Origin: Argentina anserina | Taxonomy: Eukaryota > Streptophyta > Magnoliopsida > Rosales > Rosaceae | Direction: 5' to 3' | NCBI RefSeq assembly: GCF_933775445.1 | Contig: NC_065875.1 | Location: forward strand, 8,817,001-8,881,000 | DNA length: 64,000 bases | Shown: positions 48,046-60,353 of the stretch, piece after piece | Position numbering within the stretch: position 1 is the stretch's first letter | How the letters are laid out: every line of letters starts with the position of its first letter | Notes under the pieces: model-generated | What the model saw: the letters and a program-made list of their open reading frames with translations, nothing else | What the model was told of the DNA's origin: nothing | The model's database searches: none | Program-made: the position numbers and the translations under genes

Positions 48046-48699
48046 AAATGGATGAACATGTGAATTTCAATGAACTCTAATCATCATATCTCATTCAAAA
48101 TGATAAAAAATGATCATGTCAAAACTGAGAAGACAATAAAATTGAACACATGATTCAAAGAATCTTGAGTTACATAAAGCTACTGCTGCAGATAAGCAAA
48201 GCTATGTTCGCAGGCTAACAAAGCTACTGTCTAAGCTTGAAAAAGCTAATGTCAATGAAATCTGACAGCTTTATTCCTCTCTATTCTTAACACAAATATC
48301 AAGATGAAAATTCATCATTGGAATGTAGAGCATTTGAAAACTTAGCAAGGCACGAATATATAAAACATCTCTGCACGAGATCCGTAAAACAACTACATGC
48401 GCCGTAGAACAGTGTGGGTGGTTACGCAATTAGCAAGACACTCGATTTCACGGCAGGACATTCTCAAAATGAAGATTAAGAGAGTCAACGACGCGGTGAA
48501 CGTCTCTAGAAAATACACCGTAGAATATTGTAAGAGGGGGGATTGAAACAAAGTGCAATCCCATCGAGTGTATCACATGGCAATATAACTACATTCTTCA
48601 ACTTAAAAGTTAGAAAAACATGGTATTGAAGCAGTTGAATACCAAATAATTTGGGTGGTAAAAACCATCCAATTGGTGCGGGTGGTCACTAATAATAAT

Positions 48700-50584
48700 A
48701 AAATCATTTGAGCTATGAAATGACTTGCAGAAAATCGGAAAATTAACCAAAAAACCATGTTAAAAGAAACTCAAAACCGGGTGTAAATTTGGATTGAGAA
48801 AACGTGGCAATAACAACTGCTGGAAATATGCCGAAAAAAATGATGAGAAACAACGAAAAAGCGCCGATAACTCGCCGGAAACCGGCGGCGCCGTTTGCCG
48901 GAAAACCAGCTGGCGGAGGTGAGAGCTGGCCGGCAAAGAGTCCGAGGCTACATGTCCGATAGGGGACGCCGGCAGGAACCAGATGGTGGTGCCAGAAACG
49001 CCGGCAAGTGGCCGGAAGACGGCCAAAATGCCAATAAACCTCTGGAAAACGTTCCGGAAACGCCAGAACAGTAACCGGGAAAAACAACGTCAATTTTGAT
49101 ATTCCGAGGTCCGTTTTCTAAATTTTAAGGTCCAAATTCATAATGTAGTACTATTGGGGTCCCATGTAACCCAAAAGCGGTCAATTTAAAAACCACGTGA
49201 GTTGCAAACGTTGACTATTCATGCAAGGTTTAAGGCAAATAAAATTCTCACGAGTTCATCTAAGGAATACGAGAAATTTTATTAAATATGCCAATATTTA
49301 ATACAATACAAACAAGCTTCTAATTCTAATAGACGACTTAAGCTAAAGTCGAGCAAAAAACATGGCAATGCCAACGTTATACTTGAAAAATAGTAACCAG
49401 AAAACATAGTCAAAATAGATTGACTAATCATAAGTCTGTAGCAACAAAAAATTTGCATATCGGATCGCGCAGAGCCATAGCCTGAGGCTCAAATTTTTTC
49501 TTACTTGAGAATGGAAGAATGTTACGTTTCCATCTCCAAAGTTCCCTCAAGAAATAAATACAAGTGCCAAAAAAATGGCATTTGTTTCTGGGATGCGGAG
49601 CATGCATCAAGGTCAACTCTGGTAATACAACGTCATAGATGTTTATTGCATCACTTTAGGCGTGTCCCATAGAATTTGTTATTTTTGGGATCTTTTGTTA
49701 GGAAATAGTGCTGCTTCAGAGTAATGAATTGCAACTCAAATAAATGAGTACGTAGACCTTGAGATTATCATTTATAGACATGAGTTTAAGAAAACTCAAA
49801 CATTCAAATAACAGTCACAATGGTGACGCATCTATAAAAAAATGAGGGTTGTATAGGTTTCGAATAATCGAAACTATTCAAGTATGTAACATGAATTTAA
49901 AGGGTTGTAATGTATATGGTCACAAAATAATCGATGCATATCGGCGATTCTCATGATCACACCCAAAACAGCGGTGTGCTCAGGTGACCACACGAAATCG
50001 ATTTCTTCTTTTTAAATAATAACGTTACTCACCCAGGACCGTCACACGAAAAACGTCGACCAAGAGGGGAATCACATCCCTCTTTGGTCTCATCGGCGTT
50101 ATAGAAAGACCGGAAAATAAAGATGAAGAAGGCTAATAACGCCCGATAATTTATATATATATATATATATATGTTCATAAGCAGCAACTTTAAGAAAAAC
50201 ATACTTGTTGGTCTGCCAAATAGACCGCATATAATTAAATTGTTCTGAAAATCGATCGTCATGCAGGAAGTTGCTTGATGAAATCATTTTCGATGTTCGT
50301 CCGATGACATAAAAATCTTGTGAGGATACGATCGAAATCGTATGTAGATGACAAAAGTATCGTCCATCTCGGCATGAATGTCATCACCATAGTACGACGA
50401 GCAATGATTTTTCCTTTGAAGGTTTGGAGAAGACGGAAGTAGCTTCTCTTGAGCGAAGACTTTGCTTGTGAAGTTCGCATTTCTTGCGTGAATATGCGGG
50501 GAGAGCAATTTTGAATGCTTTGATGCAGGACTTGCGGGGCAAAAAGATGTTTTTACGGAGGAGACCCTGCGGGGCTGCGTGCGG
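48700..50584 (-). other. Copia 5' interior, unreadable
   Basis: This should hold the leader and gag on the - strand. A GC-rich, CCGGC-laden stretch (48870-49070) stays open in two frames but matches nothing I know. An (AT)n run lies at 50151-50171. Confidence 0.35.
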
Positions 50585-50801
50585 TGTTTGAGGAGGAATG
50601 AAACGAGAATAATAATAACATAATGGAACAGAACATCTCTCTTTAATGATGATAATGAGGCCTATATATAGGCATTACATAACCTGAATCCCGTAGGATT
50701 CGGAGTCATAATCTATTACGGAATTGCGAATCTATTTCTAACAGGAAACCTAATAAGGCTAAAAACACACAAAATGGTAGAATAATAATTCTCCTGGAAC
50801 A
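50585..50801 (-). repeat. Copia 5' LTR
   Basis: A 217-bp terminal repeat, the partner of 44601-44816. Confidence 0.85.
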
Positions 50802-51310
50802 TGACCGACGTTAATAGAAGTTGGATGAATTTTGATTTCCTAAATGACGTGGTTAATCAATTATTTAAAAAAAAAGTCTAAGAAAATTAGTAGGTTATTA
50901 AAATAGAAGAATTAGTTGATTATTAAAAGAAAAAATATATTAATGATTAAAATCTAAAAATCAGTTAACAATTAAAAAGAAAAATCAGAAGAAAATCAAA
51001 ACTAATTTAAATTTCCTAAAACGACGTGGTTAATTAGGAAGAAAATTAATAGGTTATTAAAATGGAAGTAATTAGTTTATCATTAAAAAGAAAATATTCA
51101 TAAGTGACCGGGTCATCAGGTCACATCTCTTATAATATTTATGACCGTTAGATATATTAGGAATCCAATAGCCAAAAATATTCGAAAAAGCCACAGTACC
51201 ACATACTCAATAGTGTTGTAGAAAATTCCCATTTTATAAATTAAACACACATAGATAAGATTTTGATGACTAGACCTTCGCTGGTGTCTTAAGGTATTTG
51301 CAGCAACCCT
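50802..51310. repeat. AT-rich region with an imperfect tandem duplication
   Basis: A block TTCCTAAA-CGACGTGGTTAAT ... AGGTTATTAAAAT(A/G)GAAG occurs at about 50838-50930 and again at 51010-51090. No gene seen. Confidence 0.5.
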
Positions 51311-54300
51311 TGTAATAACCCGAATATCCAAATTCTAAATTAATAAATTGGTGTTTTGTATAATTTATGATTCTACACCTCGATTTGAGCCTTATTCGAA
51401 GTCGGTTCGATTTTGAGAAATCAAAAGTTAACTTTTGATGTTCACTCATTTCTAAAAACTTTCTTCACGAAAGTCACTTGTCAATACAAGTTTGTAGACA
51501 AGCAGCACGCTTAAATCGGGTATCATATGTGGAAGTTGTTAGCAAACAAAGTTTAATTTATGATTTTGGAAAGAGTAAAAAGGACAATTTTGGAAATCCA
51601 AAAAATCAAAATTTTAAACCACAAGCCGCACGACTTGCGACTGTTCACTCTTATTCTTCCCCAAATCGATTTCAAACTACCCTTCCTCCGATCGTCCTCA
51701 TTTGGTCACCGATCTCGTCACCTCCGATCATTTTGGAACCGCACCGACGTCCTCTTCAAGCCTATGGTGGAAACACACCACCCCTCGTCACTGTGTAGCC
51801 GCATCAACACTATGAAATTTCATCAGATCCCAACTCCGTCGCATCTTATGGGGCCGGCGAGTTTAGGACTTTAGGCAACTTCCAATCGAGCACCCTCACC
51901 TGTTTAAGCACGTTGGCAAGAGTTTGAGACGTCATTTGGGGCCATAAATCGAGGCTGCAAGTGCTGCACAGAGGGAGGATATGCCGTTGCGTCTTCGGTA
52001 GATTTCCAGCCTTTCATCAACCATTGCAAGTATAAAAGCCCCTCCCTTCATCTGTTCTATGAGTTGGACGTATTAGTGACCATAGTTAATGTTTATTTGT
52101 GGGTGGTGTGTGGGATCACCTGCAACAACTTTTGTTAGTGAGGGACAGCATGTTTAAGTCAAGTTTAGGAGTGGTTGGTGTCCAATAGTTGTATAATTAT
52201 TGTTGGAGGCAGTGAGATTAAGGATTTGAGGTGTGAGGTATGTTTGGAGGTATTGTTTGGCTGATAACAACACAATTGTTTTTGAATGAATTTGTCTATG
52301 AAGTTGGAGGTTTGATTCTTGTTTGTGCTCTGTGTGATTATAATTAAGTAGAACTACTACTAATCTCATTGTTTCATCAAGTGGAGTATAATTAGAGTGA
52401 CATTGAGTTCACTTAGTTTTGGAATTTGTCAAAAATCATGAATGTGAGCTTGACAAGACCTCGACTTAATTAGGTTGTGAGGAGGGTATCAGAAAGGGTT
52501 GGAAGTTGACAAGGGTTTTAGGGATTTTTTTAGAGAGAGTTAGATTAATTAGACTTACCTTGGTTTATTCTTTATTAAGTGAAATTTATGTCACTTAGGT
52601 GATTGAAGAAGCAAGTGAGTGAGCCTCACTTGACATTGTAGAGGTTGCAAAGTGGAGTATAAGGTGAGTAAATCTCACGACGTTGATGTTACATTTTGGT
52701 TATTGATATAGTATAGTGATTTATATATGTGTATTTAATGGTATTCGTAATATACATTTATACATTCCTATATTATATAATGTTATCATCTCATTTTATT
52801 ATATGTGAGATATATTGATGTTGTTGTGATTATTATTATTGTGGTGGAAGTGACTAAAAGGAATAAAATGTACCTTCTGACAAATTAGATTAATGAGTTT
52901 GATTATTTGTTATTGTGGCGGAAGGGATCAGTAGAGAAGAAAATGTACCTTCTAGTAAAATGGGTTTATTGGTAAGACTTGTTTATATTCTATTGATGTG
53001 AGTCACTTGTTTTTTTTTAGGTACAACATTATCATGGTTGGAACCCAAGCCTTGACCTGGGTGATTGGTTACAATCAGTTAGAGTTCTAGTATGTTTTCC
53101 ATGCACGACATAAGGGGTAACCTGGTGGGGTAACCTGAGTCTCATGAGTAGGGGTGGGCGTAGGTCGGGTCGAGTCGGGTCTGGGCCCAACCCGTATTAG
53201 ACCCACATCTCTCGGTTTGTAATTTTCTACCACCGACAACTTTTTTGTAAAGGGGCAAGGACGAATAAATCGGCACCCTAATTTTCAGATCGATGCAGTT
53301 CGGTTTTTGGTGCTTGTGGGTTTTTTTTTCTTTTATAAATTTTAATCATAAAAAAGAGAAAGAAATTTCATATTGTATTATTGTGATGCTATCTTCCCAT
53401 ATCATCTCACACCCAACATCATCTTCATCAAAAGTGCCCATATTTCTCATCTCGTGATCGTCTATAGATAAATGATTCCTAATCCTCCATTCCTGCATAC
53501 ACACAGAAGACCAATATAATCTCAACCTAAAATGAGAAAAAAAATTCAACCATCAATCTAAGTTATCTAACAACACCCGACCAAAAGGAAGAACAATAAT
53601 CTACATGTTACATGAATGGGATCGACCTAATTTGGTGTTGGTAGGTGTTAAGTTTTTTGTGAAACATTATGAAGAAATAGTGAGTGAGAGACATGCGACA
53701 AAGAGAGAGAGAGAGAGAAGGGAAGAGAAGAGAGTGCGACTTCGGTGTTGGTGGGTGTTAAGTTTTCTGTGAAACATGGTGAAGAGAGAGAGAGAGAGAG
53801 AGTGCGGCTAGTTTGGCAATATTCTAGGGTTGAGTAATTATAGTAGAGGTAGAGATTGAGTGTGTTAAGGTCTACTTTAACAAAACCCAACCAATGAGAA
53901 GTAGACAACACATATAAAAAATACATATTTTATAAATATTCGAGCAGGTCGACTTCTTTCGGTCGATTCAAACGTCTGACCCACTTTCGCCTCTTTTTGA
54001 AATGGGTCGGTCTGCTTTCAAGTTTTTATCACTGTTTATTTCGGTTCGGTCACTGAACCTTATTTTTACGGTTCGGATTAGCCGGTTTTGGACCATAATT
54101 CGGTTTGTGCCCAGAACTCATGAGTGCACTTGTTTTAAAAAGAGTTATTTGTTATCTTTTCATATGCATTTGTGGAAATGGAATTCAAATTTCACATTTG
54201 AATTGGTTATGACACTTGTTGATGTGATTAACAGTGAAATTATATAATTGTTTAATTTACTCATACTAGCTGTAAAGCTTACTGGGTTTGTGTCTACAAT

Positions 54301-54597
54301 CCCGATGCACCAACCAATGGTGTAGGGGATATACCTGCAAGTGGGAGTTAGCGGGCCGTAGCAGTTTCTTGTTGGAGGACCACCAAGTTGTGCCCCTTTT
54401 GTTTTGGTGAGGATTGAGTGAATCTTACATTATCCACATTATGTTACTATTTTGCAAACATTGGTAATGTATTATTCATGTTGACTAAGTTGCATTTGAA
54501 ACTCAGTTTTTAATACACTGTTATTGTAAAATAATTTCAATGCAATTGAGGTTATTTTAAAGTTGTTCACAACATTTTCGGGTTGTGAGTTGTGACA
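51311..54597 (+). mobile_element. Chromovirus-type solo LTR with nested hAT insertion
   Basis: It starts TGTAATAACCCGAATATCC and ends GGGTTGTGAGTTGTGACA. It shares the AACTTTCTTCACGAAAG block, the CAGTTAGAG(C/T)TCTAG module (53076) and the ACTCATACTAGCTGTAAAGC segment with the LTRs at 33374-37409. Flanks ACCCT (51306-51310) and ACCCG (54598-54602) differ by one base. No PBS or coding follows, so it is a solo LTR. About 970 bp of it are a later insertion (53150-54117). Confidence 0.75.
53150..54117. mobile_element. Non-autonomous hAT-like insertion in the solo LTR
   Basis: It begins AGGGGTGGGCG, a common hAT end, and ends GTGCCCAGAAC. It is bounded by identical CTCATGAGT (53141-53149, 54117-54125), which includes an 8-bp duplication. 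Sister LTRs run uninterrupted at this point. Inside, a block GGTGTTGGT(A/G)GGTGTTAAGTTT is duplicated (53632 and 53741) together with GA-rich microsatellites. Confidence 0.75.
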
Positions 54598-54815
54598 ACC
54601 CGCTCTCCTCTTCGGTCGATTGTGGCAGTACCATGGTAGTCTAATCAGTTACGTGGTGCATGGTAATGGTGGCAGTGATGATTAAAGTGTGTGGCCCTAC
54701 CGAGGTAAAAAAGTGAAGTGGCCACAGTGGTCCCCATTGAAGCGTTGGTCAGAGAGACACTGGCCTAATTGGCTAGTCTGTCAACACTCATAAGTTAAGT
54801 ATCCATTGCGGATTT

Positions 54816-57343
54816 TGATAAGAGCACTTTATGCGATGCTCTTAATATGTTTTTACCTTCATTTATACTTTGATTAACCTTTAATTTTGTAATATTATTG
54901 AGTCATTAAGTTGAGTTCGGAGTCTTTAGTGACATTGGTTGCATTTTGGTGCTAACATAGATTGAAAACGCAGAAATTGTCGAGAGTTGTATGTAGGGTA
55001 GGATTCCCTATTGAAATAGGAAACCTTGTTGAATTAGGAGTCTTCATTATTAGACGCTTCTGTAACATTTGTGATAAGTTGAGAATCCTATTTGCATTAG
55101 GAGTCATTTTTGGACTAGGAAATGTATCAATTAGGAAAGTCATACTTGACTAAAACTCTTATTCTGTAACTTTCCTATATGAATTTTCATATTCTAGTAA
55201 CTTACTTGTTCGAGCAAGTTTCATGCTGTGAAATATAAATGAGCTTATGTATTTCATATGTGTTTTTTTAAGACAACAATTGTATAGATTAGAAGAAGTT
55301 TATCTTAATGTATTATCTTGTCTTTATTCTTTCATTTTCTTATTTTTCAGGTTTTAATGAAAATATAATGATAAAAGGAAAAGAAGGAGTTGTGAAGCCT
55401 TGAATTGAGGAAGAGAGAAGAGGTGAACGACATGACAAAATATGAAGGGATAAAGGAGTTAGTTAAGAGATAAAAGCTAATTTGAAGAGGAGATAATGTA
55501 GCAGAAATGGAGAGAATAATATGGAGGGATAAATGCAATTGAATTACCATGAGATAGAGGAAATTCGTGTAAAACAAATAAGAATTAAAAGGATAAAGAA
55601 GATATGCATTTAAAGTCTAATTCTTATCAGAATCAAGATAACGTGTGATATATGGATAAACCAATGCACATCATCCATCTTTGATGTGAGAAATTTTTCA
55701 GTCATCCCGAGAACCACGTGGCAATATTCAGTGGTATTTCATTCCAATCACCATTTGACACTTTAAGATTTAATTAAAATATCATATTTAAGCTATTTTA
55801 TCAAAGACTATGTTGGGTTTCTTTCTAAAACCTTACACCTTACACTCTAATACCATAAACCCTAAACACTAAACCCTATACTCTAAAACCCTATACTCTA
55901 AACCTAAACTCTAAACTCTAAACTCTAAACCCGAAATTCTAGTTCAAAATCATCAATACCCATGAAGGTCATTTCACAAATAATAAAAATATGTAAAATA
56001 ATTTTGGTGTAATAAATCCACGTGTCAAAAAATAACAGGTGAGAAGTACCATTGGACATTGTCACGTGGTCCTCCGGGAGTATTGAACAATTTCTCTTTT
56101 GGCGGACTCATCGGGACAGCTCATGATGAGTCAGATAGCGTGTGATATATGTATATAAATCTACAGACGTCTAATTTCTAATGCAATTGAAATCACCTCA
56201 ATAACTATTTTCTAGCGAGAGTTATGACGACAACATTGCACAGAGGTCAATTCTGCCGATTTTCAGAGAAAAGAAAGGAAAATACTTTAAGTGAAACAAA
56301 AGATCCTTGAGATATTCTTAGGGATATACCTTCAAATTTTCCTCTATATATAGTACAGTCTAGCTTCATAAAATGGATCACTTCTCCTTTGCAAGTCTAC
56401 ACTGAAACTTTGCCAAGATAACTCTACAACTCGCCACAAAAATCAGCAGCCTTTCCTCCATCTCCATTCATTACTCACCTATGGCTCGTTGTATTTTTGT
56501 AACTTTAAGATACTTTGTTTATGAAGATCTTTTTATTTTATGGATGTTCATTCTTTGGTTTGGTATATTGTTGAATAATTTCAGATTTTATTTGTTATTT
56601 ATATAATAATTTGCAGTCGTACGTACTTAGCAATTCCATGATTTGGTTTTCGATTTTGTGTTCTTTAACATGTTTATATTTTTTAGATAATTTTTAGATA
56701 TGTGCGCACAAATTTAGTGTTTTAATGCAGTCTTTGTGATAATATTTGGGTGCTATTTTCATCTACCAATTTGGTACAAATCGAATTATGCCTTAAGTAG
56801 AATCGGTTTGTATTAATTAAATTAGAAAAATTCTGGAAATTTACATGTATCTTATAGTGAGTGACGCATCCATATTAACATGTCTCCGACAAATATTTGA
56901 TGCTTATATGTGATCTTATTTTAATTCTACGCTGAGTGTTTTTGAATGTGATTACATACAATTTAGGTGTTAGGCGCTAAGTCAGCCTAAAATACATAAT
57001 AATCTTACATGACTAGATATCCGTTAAGACTCTAGTTGTATCGAAGTCTAAAAATATGTAATTGATTGTGATTGAATGCTAATTGAATCTGAATGTGTAA
57101 TTGTTATGTGCTATGATTGTTTTGGTGAAACTTTGCAAAAGAGGAGTCAATCATGTAAATAGTAGTTTATATTTTATTTATACGTAATAGTTAAAAAAAA
57201 TTTCTTTAATTCTCCCATTTATTTGTTAACATTTTTAAAGTTTAGAGTTTACTTTAATTCCCCAGACTGAACGATCACTGCTTATTATATACTAACGATG
57301 AGATTTTACAGGATTTATTATGAGATGCTTCCGTGTCCCATCA
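54816..57343 (+). mobile_element. Solo LTR, sister of the nested LTR at 11136-13321
   Basis: A 2528-bp LTR, TGATAAGAGCACTTTATGCG to CGTGTCCCATCA, with a perfect 5-bp target duplication GATTT (54811-54815, 57344-57348). The TATA box CCTCTATATATAG is near 56341. It is longer than its sister chiefly because of the foldback insertion at 55688-56096. Confidence 0.85.
55688..56096. mobile_element. Foldback element carrying telomere-like repeats
   Basis: About 409 bp with imperfect ~55-bp inverted ends. The left reads GAGAAATTTTTCAGTCATCC then ACCACGTGGCAAT; the right, reverse-complemented, GAGAAATTGTTCAATACTCC then ACCACGTGACAAT. The interior has an array of CCCTAAA-like and CTCTAAA units (about 55848-55935). 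It sits inside the solo LTR; a 30-bp region containing CGTGTGATATATG flanks it on both sides (55642, 56136). Confidence 0.7.
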
Positions 57344-57348
57344 GATTT

Positions 57349-57862
57349 GGGTGCTCAACAATGGATTGGGCTAGCTTAGGCCAAATTGGGGCCTAATGTA
57401 ACATGCACAAGTTTAGACTTTCACCCGCAAAGATTCAAATTAATTTGACCTAGATTATTCATAAGTTTTATTAAACTTTCATTCGTACTACTTTTCTATC
57501 ATATTCATGTACTTAAAAGTTGAGACTTTGATTAATTTTTATTTGTAGATATTTTTCATGACTTTATTTCAGCTTATTTGAGACTATGATCTTCAATTTG
57601 TGATGTTATATAGGCCTAAGTTTAAGATTAATTTTGTTTGGTATTGCATGGTGGAATATTCTTTTTGTCATGATATTATAGGCTAAATAGTATCCGGCCC
57701 ACTCCGAACCCAAAGCTAAACCGCACTAAAAATCGAGTGATTCGAATAATTGGAATATCGAATTGGGTAATCTGAAATGTGGATATGATTTGATCAATTA
57801 CCAAACCGTATCAAGTGGATCAGATTAAGTTTAAGGCTTATGAGGTTCATGCTAGTAATGGT
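57349..57862. other. Spacer between solo LTRs
   Basis: No gene seen. The part around 57680-57830 (GGCCCACTCCGAACCC...) resembles debris of a hAT-like non-autonomous element. Confidence 0.3.
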
Positions 57863-60353
57863 TGTAATATACCGGAAATTTGTAATTACTTTCTAAGTAT
57901 TTTTTGAATATTATTAATATGGTGGTGGGACTGATTATATAAGACGAGGGTGGAAACGAAAGTATGTAAGGGAACTTGTACTCAGATTCGTTAATGAGGG
58001 GTCAAGAGTTGACTTCTCGCGTCGCGCACTCCCTCAGTATCAAAAAGTTTCTTTCAACCCAGCTGACCCGACCTAGCTTTTCTGGCGCTGTCCGAAGTCG
58101 CATAACCTTGCTATTGGTCCAGACCGACTCGTCTCCTCCCTTTAAGCTTCCATGTGGCAGAAGTTTGCATCACTTCATGGTTATATGCGACATTCGATGT
58201 AACTAGAAATTCAATCCGGTTTTTCTGGCGGTTTTAGACGTCGGCACCGGTCAAGTTCTTTCCCTCTCCTCCATGCGGGCCTCTCTGTGGTGGTGGCTTG
58301 CACCATTTCATGCTAGTTTGGGAGAAATGTAGCTAAGAAGAGTGATGGCGACTTGGTTTTGACCCAAATGCAATTTCTCAAATTCTAGCGCTTTCTGACA
58401 ACGCCACCAGGTCGAACACTGCTGCCTCGACCTTCTAGTGCTCCTTGGAGTGATCTTTGACTTCCACCATCACTCACTGTAGTGTTTCGATGCAACAGGG
58501 CAGTGGTGACCATGCAGTGTATTCGACACCTTGTTTTTTACGGTGAGTTGTCCCCATTTCGGTTCATGTCACTGCTAGTTCATCTCAATGTGATTCTTGT
58601 TGGTTTGTAACATCCGTTTAAAGGTTCTAGTTAATTCACAGATTGAGTGTTGAGAGCTAAGCATCGTTTTCGGCTGTGTTGGATTTCTCTCCCTCCACAC
58701 AACGACATTTTGATCTGTTTTAATCACTTAGCGATTTGAAAGGTCAGTGACGATTGCCTTATAATAATTTTCATGTTAAACATTAGGTTTGTGGAATTTG
58801 AAGGTAGTGTGTGGTGGCGCTTATGGTTGTTATTATGGAAGTTAGATGCTCTTTTTTGTCTTGCTAGTCAAGAGTGTTTGGGGACATGACTTGTAATTTG
58901 GTTGTCATATTAACAAGAGAGACCATTCCAAGTCACTTTTGATTATGAGCTCATTTGTAGAAATGTGGGCTTTAAATTCAGTGTATGACACTAGGTTTTG
59001 CATAGCAAGGTGCTCGTAGACCATAGGAGGTCTCAAAAGAAGAATTGCCATGTGGGGGCAACTCTTTGGATTAAGGGTTAAGTTTTAGTGCACGTCAAAA
59101 TTTCTTTTGTGTTGTTTTGGTGCTAAGTTGAGACTTTGTTACTTAGGTGGTTGACGTGCATTAGTGGTATCACATTTTGATTTTGATGGTAAGAGAAGAT
59201 GCATCGAGAGTCAAAGTGAGTAAACTTCACTTATTATAATTTAATTAGTGTTAACTTAGTCCGCATATCATCAGCTTATTTAAAATGTTCTAAAAATATG
59301 TTTGATTTTAATTTACATGCGGTTCATGGGTAAGTAAAATGAAATTGTTATAAAATGATTTTAAAAGATTTTGGTGCTTGTGGACTATGGATAATATTGA
59401 GTATGAAATTTTTTTTATGCTTGTTGTTATCAATATAGTGTAGCTTTATATGTACATGCATATTTAATGGTAATGTGGTTTTTGTTAATGTTAGCGGAAG
59501 GGACCAGAAATGTAGAAAATGTACCTTCCGATAAATTGGTTTATTGACATGTTTTGTTATGTTGTGTTGATGTGTGAGTCACTTGGATTTAATTACAATA
59601 TTATCATGGGATGATTGATATATTGTAAGAGTTGTGTTAAAATGTTTTCTAGTATTCGGACTTGGTAATTGGTAATTATATCGGGAACCAATCCTTTAGC
59701 CGGGTGATTGGTTACGATCAGTTAGAGCTTTAGTCTGTCTGCTGATACACGGCATGAGAGGTAACCTAGTGGGGTTATCTGGGTCTCATGAGTGCATATT
59801 TTTAAAGGGGAATTTAACTGTGTTATGTTTGTGTTGGTTGTTGAGTTGTTAAATTCCCAAGATATGAATTTAGTCATGTGTTTTCCCTTTTGAGAAAGGG
59901 GTATTGTGTTTTTAAAGAAAACAATGTGAGTTATTATCTTGGTTTTCAAATGGAGGTTTAATTGTTCCGAGTTAAGTGTTAGTTTTCTTGTTTCCTTCAT
60001 TATGTCGTATATTGACATGAGTTTCTGAACTATGCTTGTACGTAGGAACCACTAACCTTTATCATGCATTTATGCGAGTGTGTGATGTGGATTTAGAAGT
60101 CGTTGCTCATATGAGCTTAAAAAACTTACCGGGTTTGTTGTACAACCCGGTGCACCAATCCATGATGTAGGGTTATTGTGCAGGTTTTCATGCTTGTGGT
60201 GAGTGAGTTTGGGGAAGTAGTGACAAGGGTAGATCGTTTGTAATTTGAGAATTTTCTATTATAACTGTTATTTTTATTTATAGATCAAATTTTGTACAAG
60301 ATGAGAATGTAGTAATTTGAATTTGTTTATTACTCAAAATTTGGGGCGTTACA
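57863..60353 (+). mobile_element. Chromovirus-type solo LTR, diverged
   Basis: It starts TGTAATATACCGGAAATTTG and ends TTGGGGCGTTACA. It shares the CAGTTAGAGCTTTAGTCTGT module (59719), GGGTCTCATGAGTGC and CTTACCGGGTTTG...CCGGTGCACCAA...ATGATGTAGGG blocks with the other chromovirus LTRs. Flanks ATGGT and ATGAC agree at only three of five bases, so the ends are approximate. Confidence 0.65.

Larger units (their letters stand above)
44601..50801 (-). mobile_element. Old Ty1/copia retrotransposon on the - strand
   Basis: It is bounded by 216-217-bp LTRs at 44601-44816 and 50585-50801 (TGTTTGA(T/G)GAGGAA ... CTGGAACA on +), about 9% diverged by eye. The flanks TGTCC (44596-44600) and TGACC (50802-50806) agree at four of five bases. 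On the - strand a polypurine tract, ACAAGGGGAG, directly precedes the LTR at 44816, fixing the orientation. The interior is heavily decayed; only a few pol blocks are readable. No primer-binding site can be seen after the 5' LTR (50584 downward). Confidence 0.8.

Noticed and set aside
48743..49093. Possible secreted or membrane protein on the - strand
   Set aside because: Two frames are open at once in CCGGC-rich copia interior; hydrophobicity comes from composition.
55848..55935. Chromosome end or true interstitial telomere
   Set aside because: The units are degenerate and confined to a small foldback element in a solo LTR.
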